A stretch of 64,000 nt of DNA from Saccharothrix obliqua (GTDB taxonomy: Bacteria; Actinomycetota; Actinomycetes; Mycobacteriales; Pseudonocardiaceae): NCBI RefSeq assembly GCF_019375475.1, contig NZ_JAHXGQ010000005.1, forward strand, positions 496,001-560,000, given 5' to 3'. Shown here piece by piece: positions 42,037-49,678 of this stretch. How positions within the stretch are numbered: position 1 is the first letter of the stretch; every line of letters begins with the position of its first letter. A model generated the notes under the pieces. The model made no database searches, had not been told where the DNA came from, and worked only from the letters and a program-made list of their open reading frames with translations. Position numbers and translations under genes: made by a program.

Positions 42037-42488
42037 CGCCGTTCCCGCACCCACGCCAGCAGGCCCGGCACGGCCGCCTCCACCTGCGTCACGACCAGGT
42101 CGAAACCCGCCTCGTCGCCGTAGTAGGGGTCGAGCACGTCGACGCCGTCGGCGTCCGGGTCGAACGACCGCAGCAGCCGCACCCGGTCCGGGTCGGTCAT
42201 CCGGCGCAGCGCGCGGGCGTGCCCGGAGTCCAGCGCCACCACCAGGTCCGCGTCCAGGTGCTCGTCGGACACCTGCGCGGCGGTGTGCTCCGTCGGGTAG
42301 CCGTGGTCGGCGAGTGACTTCGCCGCCCTCGGGTCGGCCGGCTCGCCGACGTGCCACCCGCCGGTGCCGGCGCTGGTCACGGTCACCGCCCCACCCAGCC
42401 CGGCCCGGTCGAGGTGGGCGCGGAATATGATCGCTGCCACGGGGGAGCGGCAGATGTTCCCGGTGCAGATGAACGCGACAGTCGGCAC
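42033..42488 (-). CDS. Low-molecular-weight protein tyrosine phosphatase
   Basis: A 151-residue phosphatase with the P-loop VAFICTGNICRSPVA (nucleophile C8, R14) near the N-terminus and the general-acid loop DPYYGDEAGFD. Length is standard. M. tuberculosis PtpA (Rv2234) is a homologue and neighbours SURF1 and cobD as here. PtpA is secreted and acts on host proteins, but a cytoplasmic role, possibly as a partner phosphatase to the coupled fructosamine kinase, is plausible here. ATG start, complement at 42486-42488. Confidence 0.93.
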   Translation of the reverse strand: MPTVAFICTGNICRSPVAAIIFRAHLDRAGLGGAVTVTSAGTGGWHVGEPADPRAAKSLADHGYPTEHTAAQVSDEHLDADLVVALDSGHARALRRMTDPDRVRLLRSFDPDADGVDVLDPYYGDEAGFDLVVTQVEAAVPGLLAWVRERR

Positions 42489-42584
42489 GGCGCGAGTCTG
42501 CCAGGTTGCCCGCTACGGGTGAGTTTCCTGGACGGGCGTCCGGTGCGTCGGGACGATCGGATGCGGCCGGGTGTTAGGGGTCTC

Positions 42585-43073
42585 ATGTCATATCTGTTCG
42601 GTGTGGTGGTGCTGCTGTTGGCGGCGTGCGCGGTCTTCGCGGGCGTCTCGCTGTGGCAGCGCTCGTGGCCGGAGACGCCAGCGTTCGCCCGGCACCGGCC
42701 GTCCGTGCCGAGCGCCGGGCTGTTCGTCGACGACAACGCGGGATTCTTCGCCGACCGCGGCTTCCTGTTCCGCAAGCGGGAATTCTTCGTGGCCACCGGG
42801 TGCCCGCCGGTGCGCATCGCGGATTTTCCGTCACTGGACGTGCGCAGGTGGCGTCAGCCGGTGCGCGTGGCGCGGATCGGGTTGCGCTCGTGGTGGTGGT
42901 TCGAGAACCGTTTCTACCGCGAATCCGCCGGGTACGGCGCGGAGGACGTCGTGCACCTGGTGCGGGACATGGAGCGCCGTGAGCAGGCACGACAGGAGCG
43001 GGCCCGGCTGCTGTCCGAGGTCGACGCGAACCTGCCGAAGCGCGAGCAGAGCCGGCCGCCGGTTTCCGGGTAA
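42585..43073 (+). CDS. Hypothetical single-pass membrane protein
   Basis: A 162-residue protein with one N-terminal helix (MSYLFGVVVLLLAACAVFAG) and a soluble domain rich in Arg, Phe and Trp (WWWFENRFYRES). I do not recognise the family. The ATG at 42585 gives the helix at the very N-terminus; an upstream in-frame ATG at 42561 would add an Arg-rich start. The C-terminal 40 residues are charged and helical. It sits upstream of a micro-ORF and a polyprenyl synthase gene. Confidence 0.6.
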   Translation: MSYLFGVVVLLLAACAVFAGVSLWQRSWPETPAFARHRPSVPSAGLFVDDNAGFFADRGFLFRKREFFVATGCPPVRIADFPSLDVRRWRQPVRVARIGLRSWWWFENRFYRESAGYGAEDVVHLVRDMERREQARQERARLLSEVDANLPKREQSRPPVSG

Positions 43074-43129
43074 CGTTTTCCGCTATCCCCGCGACGACAT
43101 TCCTGTAGTCGTTCCACGGGGAGAAAAAC

Positions 43130-43246
43130 ATGAGCGACACGCCACTGCGGGACTTCCCGCCCAGGCACTCGGGACCACCCGTGCGCTGGCATTGGCTGCT
43201 GTGCGTCGCGGTGGTGTTGCTCGCGGTCGCCGCATCCGTGGTCTGA
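43130..43246 (+). CDS. 38-residue membrane microprotein
   Basis: A 38-codon frame: M-SDTPLRDFPPRHSGPPVRW then a hydrophobic helix HWLLCVAVVLLAVAASVV at the C-terminus. ACGGGGAG lies seven bases upstream of the ATG, a credible ribosome site. The frame is too short for ordinary ORF thresholds. It lies between a membrane-protein gene and polyprenyl synthase. No function is assigned; single-pass tail-anchored topology is likely. Confidence 0.5.
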   Translation: MSDTPLRDFPPRHSGPPVRWHWLLCVAVVLLAVAASVV

Positions 43247-43314
43247 TCCATTCCGGCACCGGTCTCAGCGCGTTCTCAGGCGTTCGGGACGACGATCGGG
43301 GCGTGCTCACCACC

Positions 43315-44289
43315 ATGCCCACGACGCCCGCGCTGGCCGACGCCCTGACCGCCGTCGAGACCGAGATCGGGCGGCTCGCCACGTCGTCCCGGGTGCCCGT
43401 CGTCAACGAGTTCGCCGGCCGCATCACGTCCGCGGGCGGCAAGCGGCTGCGCTCGGTGGTGTTGCTGGGCGGCGTGCTCGCGTTGAGCGGGCGGGTGCCG
43501 GACCAGGCGGTGACGGCGGCGGCGTGCGTGGAGCTGCTGCACGCGGGTTCGCTGGTGCACGACGACCTGATGGACGACGCCGCCGAGCGGCGTGGCGTGC
43601 GCACGGTCAACGCCGAGTGGGGTCCCGGTCCGGCGGTGCTGGTCGGTGACTTCATGCTGGCCCGCGCCAGCCAGGCCGCGCTCGACACCGTCTCGCCGTT
43701 CGCGGCGGGCCGGCTCGCGGAGGCCGTGGCGGACCTGGTCGACGGTCAGGTGCTGGAGGTGCTCGACCTGTACGACGCGCACCGCTCGCCGGACGGCGCG
43801 TTGCGGTCGGTCGCGTTGAAGACCGGCGCGTTGTTCCGGGTCGGCTGCGTGCTGGCCGCGCACTGCGCGGGCGTGCCGGACGGCGGCGAGGTCGCGGTGC
43901 GGCTCGCCGAGTACGGCGAGCACTTCGGCCTGCTGTTCCAGATCCTCGACGACCTGCTGGACCTGGCGTCGACGGCCGAGCAGGTCGGCAAGCCGGTCGG
44001 CAACGACATCCGCCAGGGCGTCTACACGTTCCCGCTGCTGCGTGCGTTGACCGGCGCGCAGCGCGAGCTGCTGGCCGAGCGCGGCCGGTCGCTGGCCGAC
44101 GAGGAGCTGGCCCGCCTGCTCGCCGAGCTGCGCGCGGGCGACCTCGTGCCGGAGACCCTGGCCTACTGCCGCAGCCTCGCCGCGCAGACCACGCGGGCGT
44201 TGCCCGAGGTGGCGGACTCCGCCGCGCTCGACGTGTTGCGGCGGCTGCCCGCGGCGCACCTGGACTGGGCGGCGTCCCGGCTCGGGTGA
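43315..44289 (+). CDS. Polyprenyl synthetase (trans-isoprenyl diphosphate synthase)
   Basis: A 324-residue all-helical prenyl chain-elongating enzyme. The first aspartate motif is LVHDDLMDDAAERRG (D83, D84, D87) and the second is QILDDLLDLAS. It also carries GGKRLRSVVLL and VGKPVGNDIRQGVYTFPLL. It condenses isopentenyl diphosphate units with an allylic primer; product length cannot be read with confidence. The ATG at 43315 has GGGG thirteen bases upstream; an in-frame GTG at 43303 is an alternative. It stands alone between the phosphatase and cobC genes, not in a terpene cluster. Confidence 0.9.
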   Translation: MPTTPALADALTAVETEIGRLATSSRVPVVNEFAGRITSAGGKRLRSVVLLGGVLALSGRVPDQAVTAAACVELLHAGSLVHDDLMDDAAERRGVRTVNAEWGPGPAVLVGDFMLARASQAALDTVSPFAAGRLAEAVADLVDGQVLEVLDLYDAHRSPDGALRSVALKTGALFRVGCVLAAHCAGVPDGGEVAVRLAEYGEHFGLLFQILDDLLDLASTAEQVGKPVGNDIRQGVYTFPLLRALTGAQRELLAERGRSLADEELARLLAELRAGDLVPETLAYCRSLAAQTTRALPEVADSAALDVLRRLPAAHLDWAASRLG

Positions 44290-44316
44290 CCGCCGTGATC
44301 GCCTAGACTCCCGGCG

Positions 44317-45378
44317 ATGACCAGCCAGGATTCCGGACGGGCGCTGCTGCGGCACCACGGGGACGTCGACGCGGCTCCCGGGCTCGCCGATTTCGCCGTC
44401 AACGTCCGGGCGCCCGCGCCGCCCGCGTGGCTGCGCACCCGGCTGGCGGCCGTGCTGGACCGGCTCGGGAGCTACCCGGCCGCGGCCGAGGACCTGCGGG
44501 CGCGGCGGGCCGCGGCGGCGCGGCACGGTCGCGCGCCGGACGAGGTGCTGACGCTGGCGGGCGCGGCCGAGGGCTTCGCGTTGCTGCCCGCGCTGCGGCC
44601 GGCGCTGGCCGCCGTCGTGCACCCGTCGTTCACCGAGCCCGAGGTGGCGTTGCTCGACGCGGGCGTGCCCGTCCACCGGGTGCTGCTCTCGCCCGAGGAC
44701 GGCTACCGGCTGCGGCCCGAGCTGGTGCCCGAGGAAGCGGACATGGTCGTCGTGGGCAACCCCACGAACCCGACGTCCGTGCTGCACCCGGCGGACGTGG
44801 TGGCCGCGCTGGCCCGGCCCGGCCGGGTCCTGGTGGTGGACGAGGCGTTCGCCGACGCCGTGCCCGGCGAGGTGGAGTCGCTGGCCGGCGCGGACCTGCC
44901 GGGGCTGCTGGTGTTCCGGTCGCTGACCAAGACGTGGGGTCTCGCCGGGCTGCGTGCCGGGTACGCGCTGGGCGCGCCGGACCTGCTGGCGCGGCTCGCG
45001 CTGCCCCGGCCGCAGTGGCCGGTGAGCAGCCTGGTGCTGGAGGCGGTGGCCGCGTGCTGCGAGCCCGCGGCCGTCGCGGAAGCCGCGGCGGCGGCCCGCG
45101 CGGCCCGCGACCACGCCGCGTGGGCGGTGCGCGCGCTGGGCGACCTGGTGGTGGTCCCGCCCGCCGCGCCGTTCGCGTTGCTGCGCGTGCCGGACGGCGA
45201 GCGGGTGCGGTTGGCGTTGCGGGACAAGGGCGTCGCGGTGCGGCGCGGTGACACGTTCCCCGGCCTGACCCGGGACCACCTGCGGGTGGCGGTGCGACCG
45301 CCGGAGGAGTTCGCGGTGCTGGTGGACGCGTTGCGCGTGGTGCGCGAGGAGATCGACGAGAGCGTGGAGGACCGGTGA
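44317..45378 (+). CDS. CobC-like PLP-dependent aminotransferase
   Basis: A 353-residue class I/II aminotransferase of the histidinol-phosphate aminotransferase/CobC type. Features include LTLAGAAEGFALLP, VVVGNPTNPTSVLHP, VDEAFADAVPGE and the PLP-lysine region SLTKTWGLAGLRAGY. In cobalamin pathways a relative (CobD of Salmonella) is a threonine-phosphate decarboxylase that makes the aminopropanol linker. With cobD/cbiB 4 kb away and Rv2231c (annotated cobC) in the same order in M. tuberculosis, a corrinoid role is likely but a histidine-pathway role cannot be excluded. Its stop overlaps the next GTG. Confidence 0.85.
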   Translation: MTSQDSGRALLRHHGDVDAAPGLADFAVNVRAPAPPAWLRTRLAAVLDRLGSYPAAAEDLRARRAAAARHGRAPDEVLTLAGAAEGFALLPALRPALAAVVHPSFTEPEVALLDAGVPVHRVLLSPEDGYRLRPELVPEEADMVVVGNPTNPTSVLHPADVVAALARPGRVLVVDEAFADAVPGEVESLAGADLPGLLVFRSLTKTWGLAGLRAGYALGAPDLLARLALPRPQWPVSSLVLEAVAACCEPAAVAEAAAAARAARDHAAWAVRALGDLVVVPPAAPFALLRVPDGERVRLALRDKGVAVRRGDTFPGLTRDHLRVAVRPPEEFAVLVDALRVVREEIDESVEDR

Positions 45379-46514
45379 CGTCGGTCGGTGACGTGCTGTC
45401 CGTGCTGGAGACCGCCTACCCGCCGGCCGGGGCCGAGTCGTGGGACGCGGTCGGGCTGGTGTGCGGCGACCGGGACGAGCCGGTGACGCGGGTGTTGTTC
45501 TGCGTCGACCCGGACCCGGTGGTCGTGGACGAGGCGTTCGAGGTCGGGGCGCAACTGGTCGTGGCGCACCACCCGCTGATGCTGCGGGGCGTGCACGGCG
45601 TGCCCGCCGACCACCCCAAGGGCGCGTTGGTGCACCGGCTGGTCCGTGGCGGCGTCGCCCTGTACACGGCGCACACCAACGCCGACGTCGCGTCGCCCGG
45701 CGTGTCCGACGCGCTCGCCGAAGCGCTCGGGCTCACCGTCACCGGCCCGTTGAGCGCCGCGCCCGCGCGGGCGTTGGACGTGCTCACCACGTACGCGCCG
45801 GTCGCCGAGGCCCAACGCGTGCTGGCCGCCCTGCACGCCGCGGGCGCGGGCGCCGTCGGCGACTATCGCGACGCGGCCTGGTACGTGGACGGCACCGGCC
45901 AGTTCCGCCCGGTCGACGGCGCGAACCCGGCCGTCGGGACCCTCGGCCGGCTGGAGCGCCTGCCCGAGACGCGCCTGGAGGTCGTGCTGGAACGCGCGCG
46001 CCGGGCCGACGTCATGGCCGCGTTGCGGGCCGCCCACCCGTACGAGGAAGTCGGCTTCGCCCTGCACGAGATCCCCGAGCTGCCCGGCGCGACCGGGATC
46101 GGCCGCGTCGGTGAGCTGCCCGCCGCCGAGCCGCTGCACGTGTTCGCGCGACGCGTCGCCGACGCCCTGCCCGCGACCGCGTGGGGCGTGCGCGCGGCGG
46201 GCGACCCGGACCGGCCGGTGCGGCGGGTCGCGGTGTGCGGTGGCGCGGGTGACAGCCAACTGGCCGCCGCCACGCGGGCCGGCGTCGACGCCTACGTGAC
46301 GGCCGACCTGCGGCACCACCCGGCGTCCGAGCACCTCGCCGCGGGCGGTCCCGCGCTGGTCGACGTGGCCCACTGGGCCAGCGAGCACCCCTGGTGCGGG
46401 CAGGCGGCGGGCATCGTGCGCGACGCGCTCGGGGGTACGGTCGACACCCTCGTCTCGACCCGCCGGACCGACCCGTGGACCGTCGGCGCGACGACCCGAA
46501 CTGGAGGCCGCTAA
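45375..46514 (+). CDS. Nif3-like dinuclear metal-centre protein
   Basis: A 379-residue protein of the Nif3/YbgI family with the actinobacterial middle insert (PII-like domain, about 130-230). Metal ligands appear in VVAHHPLMLRG, TAHTNADVA and near the C-terminus DVAHWASEHP. These proteins form toroidal hexamers with two metals per subunit; biochemical function is unsettled. Start is GTG, overlapping the cobC-like stop (GTGA). The next gene begins one base past its stop. Rv2230c is the positional counterpart. Confidence 0.9.
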   Translation: MTSVGDVLSVLETAYPPAGAESWDAVGLVCGDRDEPVTRVLFCVDPDPVVVDEAFEVGAQLVVAHHPLMLRGVHGVPADHPKGALVHRLVRGGVALYTAHTNADVASPGVSDALAEALGLTVTGPLSAAPARALDVLTTYAPVAEAQRVLAALHAAGAGAVGDYRDAAWYVDGTGQFRPVDGANPAVGTLGRLERLPETRLEVVLERARRADVMAALRAAHPYEEVGFALHEIPELPGATGIGRVGELPAAEPLHVFARRVADALPATAWGVRAAGDPDRPVRRVAVCGGAGDSQLAAATRAGVDAYVTADLRHHPASEHLAAGGPALVDVAHWASEHPWCGQAAGIVRDALGGTVDTLVSTRRTDPWTVGATTRTGGR

Positions 46515-46515
46515 C

Positions 46516-47253
46516 GTGAAAGCCGATCCCGCCGTGCAGCGCAGGCTGCTCGACCTGGCGCAGGTGGACGCCGAGCTGTCCCGCGTCACCCACCGCCGGC
46601 GGACGCTGCCGGAGATCGCGGAGATCGCCGAGGCCGAGAAGCTGGTGCGGGCCAAGCAGGACGCGCTCACCACGGTCGAGACCGCGCTCGGTGACCTCGA
46701 CCGCGACGTCAAGCGCCAGGAGACCGAGATCGACCAGGTCCGGGCCCGCGGCGACCGCGACCGCGAGCTGATGCGGTCCGGCTCGGTCGGCGCGAAGCAG
46801 CTCACCGACCTGGAGCACGAACTCGCCACGCTGCAACGCCGCCAGGCCGCGCTGGAGGACGACCTGCTGGAGCTGATGGAGCGCCGCGAGGCCGTCGAAG
46901 CCGACGCGCAGCACGCGCGGGTCGAGCTGGACAAGGCGCAGGAGTCGCTGTCCGACGCCGCACGCCGCCGCGACTCGGCGCTGGCCGACCTGGAGTCCAC
47001 CGAGACGAAGCGCACCGCCGAGCGGACCCTCGTCGCCAAGCAGTTCCCCGAACCGCTGCTCGCCCTCTACGAGCGGGTGCGCGCCCACAAGGGCATCGGC
47101 GCGGCGCTGCTCCAGTCCCGCCGCTGCGGCGCGTGCCGCATCGAACTCGACCGCTCGGCGCTCGCGCAGGTCAAGGAGGCCGCCGCGGACGAGGTCGTGC
47201 GGTGCGAGGAGTGCGGCGCGATCATGGTGCGCACGGGCGAGTCCGGGCTGTGA
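46516..47253 (+). CDS. Coiled-coil zinc-ribbon protein
   Basis: A 245-residue protein with a long antiparallel coiled coil (about 15-180, rich in Glu/Arg/Leu) and a C4 zinc ribbon RRCGACRIELDRS followed by VRCEECGAIMVRTG. This is the C4-type zinc-ribbon family represented by Rv2229c in M. tuberculosis; a nucleic-acid chaperone or regulator role is often suggested. The GTG start lies just after the Nif3 stop. Its TGA overlaps the RNase HI GTG, so the four genes 44317-48317 form one translationally coupled unit. Confidence 0.9.
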   Translation: MKADPAVQRRLLDLAQVDAELSRVTHRRRTLPEIAEIAEAEKLVRAKQDALTTVETALGDLDRDVKRQETEIDQVRARGDRDRELMRSGSVGAKQLTDLEHELATLQRRQAALEDDLLELMERREAVEADAQHARVELDKAQESLSDAARRRDSALADLESTETKRTAERTLVAKQFPEPLLALYERVRAHKGIGAALLQSRRCGACRIELDRSALAQVKEAAADEVVRCEECGAIMVRTGESGL

Positions 47254-48317
47254 ACGTCGTCGTCGAGGCGGACGGGGGGTCGCGGGGCAACCCGGGGCCC
47301 GCCGGGTACGGCGCGGTGGTGCGTGACGCGGCGACCGGGGAGGTGCTCGCCGAGCGCGCCGAGGCCATCGGGTTCGCCACGAACAACGTCGCCGAGTACC
47401 GGGGCCTGATCGCCGGGCTGCGCGCGGCGGCCGAACTCGGCGCCTCGGCGGTGGACGTGCGGATGGACTCCAAGCTCGTCGTGGAGCAGATGTCCGGCCG
47501 CTGGCAGGTGAAGCACCCGTCGATGCGCCCGCTCGCGGCGGAGGCCCGCGAGGTCGCGGACGGGTTCGAGCGGGTGACCTACACGTGGGTGCCGCGCGAG
47601 CGCAACAAGGACGCCGACCGGTTGGCGAACCTCGCGATGGACGGCGGCGCGGTCACCTCGTCACCGACCCCGCCGGCCGCACCGTCGTGGCACGGCGCGG
47701 TCGGCGAGCCGACCCGGCTGCTCCTGCTGCGGCACGGGCAGACCGCGTTGTCGGTGGCCCGCCGGTACTCCGGTCGCGGCAACCCGCCGCTGACCGACCT
47801 CGGCAGGCGGCAGGCGGAGGCCGCCGCGGCACGGCTGGCGAAGGTCGCGGACGGCGCGGTGGTCGTCACGTCGCCGCTGGACCGGGCGCGGGACACGGCG
47901 GCGGCGGTCGGCCGCGCGCTGGGCGTAGCACCGGTCGTGCACGACGGGCTGGTCGAGGCCGACTTCGGTGCGTGGGAGGGGCTGACGTTCGGCGAGGCCG
48001 CCGAGCGCGACCCGGAGCTGCACCGGCGGTGGCTGGGCGACCCGGCCACGCCACCACCCGGCGGTGAGAGCTTCGACCAGGTGCACCGGCGGGTGCGGGC
48101 GGCGCTGGACGAGGTGCTGGCCCGGCACGCCGGTGGCCTCGTCGTGCTGGTGAGCCACGTGACGCCGATCAAGTCGCTGCTGCGGATCGGCCTGGACACC
48201 GGGCCGTCGCTGCTCTACCGGCTCCACCTGGACCTGGCGTCGCTGTCCCGGGTCGAGTTCTACCCCGACGGCCACGCCTCGGTGCGACTGGTGAACGACA
48301 CCTCGCACCTGGACTGA
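47250..48317 (+). CDS. Bifunctional RNase HI / histidine phosphatase
   Basis: A 355-residue fusion. The N-terminal RNase HI domain (1-135) has EADGGSRGNPGPAGYG, NNVAEYRGL, RMDSKLVVEQ and ERNKDADRLAN with the D-E-D-D active residues. A Pro-rich linker of about 20 residues leads to a phosphoglycerate-mutase-like acid phosphatase domain with LLLLRHGQTALS and HVTPIKSL. Rv2228c has the same fusion and acts as RNase H plus alpha-ribazole phosphatase (CobC activity), linking this operon again to cobalamin synthesis. Start is GTG in a GTGA overlap. Confidence 0.95.
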   Translation: MNVVVEADGGSRGNPGPAGYGAVVRDAATGEVLAERAEAIGFATNNVAEYRGLIAGLRAAAELGASAVDVRMDSKLVVEQMSGRWQVKHPSMRPLAAEAREVADGFERVTYTWVPRERNKDADRLANLAMDGGAVTSSPTPPAAPSWHGAVGEPTRLLLLRHGQTALSVARRYSGRGNPPLTDLGRRQAEAAAARLAKVADGAVVVTSPLDRARDTAAAVGRALGVAPVVHDGLVEADFGAWEGLTFGEAAERDPELHRRWLGDPATPPPGGESFDQVHRRVRAALDEVLARHAGGLVVLVSHVTPIKSLLRIGLDTGPSLLYRLHLDLASLSRVEFYPDGHASVRLVNDTSHLD

Positions 48318-48875
48318 TCAGACGGCGGGGCGCAGGTGGGGTCGCCGGCGGCGGAACCGGGCCTCCTCCACGGCGAGCCCGAAGCGCTCCACGGCGATGC
48401 GGATCGCGTCCGCGGGCTCGGGCGCGATCACGTCGCCGACGATGTCCGGGTCGAGCACGAATTCACCACGCAGCACCTGGTCCGCGCCCTTCCCGGCGAG
48501 CAGCGGGTTCAACGCGTAGTCCATGGCGACCAGGAATCCCTGGTTGCCGCCGGTGGCCAGCGGCAGGATCGCCCGACCGCGCAACGCCTTCTTCGGCAGC
48601 AGGTCCAGCAACGCCTTCACCAGTCCGCTGTAGGCCGCCCGGTAGACCGGGCTCGCGACGACGATCCCGTCGGCCCGCAGCACGGCGCTCACCGCGTCCG
48701 CGATCTCCGGGTCGTGCATGTCCTCGGTGAGCAGCGACAACGTCGGAAGCTGCCGCACGTGCAGCACGCGCACGTCGTGCCCGGCGGCACGGAGCAGTTC
48801 GTCGACGTGCGCCACGACAATCCCGGTGCGTGACACGGGAGAGGGGCTGCCGGAAATAACCAGAATGGCGGACAT
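48318..48875 (-). CDS. NADPH-dependent FMN reductase
   Basis: A 185-residue flavodoxin-like FMN reductase of the SsuE/MsuE type. Motifs are VISGSPSPVSRTG (phosphate-binding loop) and ASPVYRAAYSGLVKALLDLL. The segment FLVAMDYALNPLLA is typical of the oligomer interface. SsuE provides reduced FMN to alkanesulfonate monooxygenase, but no such monooxygenase gene is in the window, so the partner is unknown. It starts at ATG (complement 48873-48875) and is convergent with the RNase HI gene, ending one base from it. Confidence 0.88.
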   Translation of the reverse strand: MSAILVISGSPSPVSRTGIVVAHVDELLRAAGHDVRVLHVRQLPTLSLLTEDMHDPEIADAVSAVLRADGIVVASPVYRAAYSGLVKALLDLLPKKALRGRAILPLATGGNQGFLVAMDYALNPLLAGKGADQVLRGEFVLDPDIVGDVIAPEPADAIRIAVERFGLAVEEARFRRRRPHLRPAV

Positions 48876-49091
48876 GGCTCGCTGACACCTTCCCGAAAAG
48901 GCTCGGACTACGAGGTAAAAGGCGTCATCGACAACAGATCGCGGCGGCCGTCCGGCCGTAGTCCACATGCCTGCGACGGGTAAGTCCCCCAATTCCAGCC
49001 ATGTTTCGAGTAGAGCAGTTCCTCCCACATCACGACAAGGTTTCGGGTGGCTGGTTCCAGAGCCTGGGACGCGGCCCGCTATGCTGGGCGT

Positions 49092-49495
49092 GCGGATGAG
49101 TCGGCAGGGCGGTCGCGTCGGCGGACGGAAATGTCCGTCGCCGAGGAAAGTCCGGACTCCACAGGGCAGGGTGGTTGTCAACGGCAACCAGGGGCGACCC
49201 TCGGGACAGTGCCACAGAGAACAGACCGCCCCGGCGCGAGCCGGGGTAAGGGTGAAACGGTGGTGTAAGAGACCACCAGCGCCCCCGGTGACGGGGGCGG
49301 CTAGGTAAACCCCACCCGGAGCAAGGCCAAGAGGGCGCCACGGCGCCTGCGCAGGCGATCGAGGGCGGCCCGCCCGATGCCTGCGGGTAGGCCGCAAGAG
49401 CCCGTCGGTGACGGCGGGCCGAGATGGATGGCCGCCCACCGGGACCGCCGCGAGGCGCCCGGGGACAGAATCCGGCTTACGGCCGGCTCATCCGC
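49092..49495 (+). ncRNA. rnpB: RNase P RNA (bacterial type A)
   Basis: This is the catalytic RNA that matures tRNA 5' ends. Helix P1 pairs GCGGATGAG at 49092-49100 with CTCATCCGC at 49487-49495. Conserved region I is GAGGAAAGTCCGGACTCCAC and the matching P4 partner region is CAGAATCCGGCTTA near 49465-49480. The ACAGAGAACAGACCGCC and GTAAGGGTGAAACGGTG blocks are also present. Exact ends are estimated from P1 pairing. A perfect hairpin begins five bases after the end. Confidence 0.95.
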
Positions 49496-49499
49496 GCCA

Positions 49500-49523
49500 C
49501 CGGCTTCGGCACGCCGAAGCCGG
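49500..49523 (+). terminator. Terminator of rnpB
   Basis: Perfect 11 bp stem CCGGCTTCGGC and its complement around a two-base AC centre, five bases downstream of the P1 3' strand. Confidence 0.8.
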
Positions 49524-49678
49524 CTCGGGACGCACTCGTCCGCCTACCACCTCTTGTGCGCGAGCCGCGCGTTACACGAGTGCGGCCGTTCGAGTGGTCC
49601 TCGGTATCAAGCACCGCGCCACCCCGTCCTCCTGCCGAACCGCGGGCCCTGCCCCGCGGCACGAGGAGGAGGAACCCG

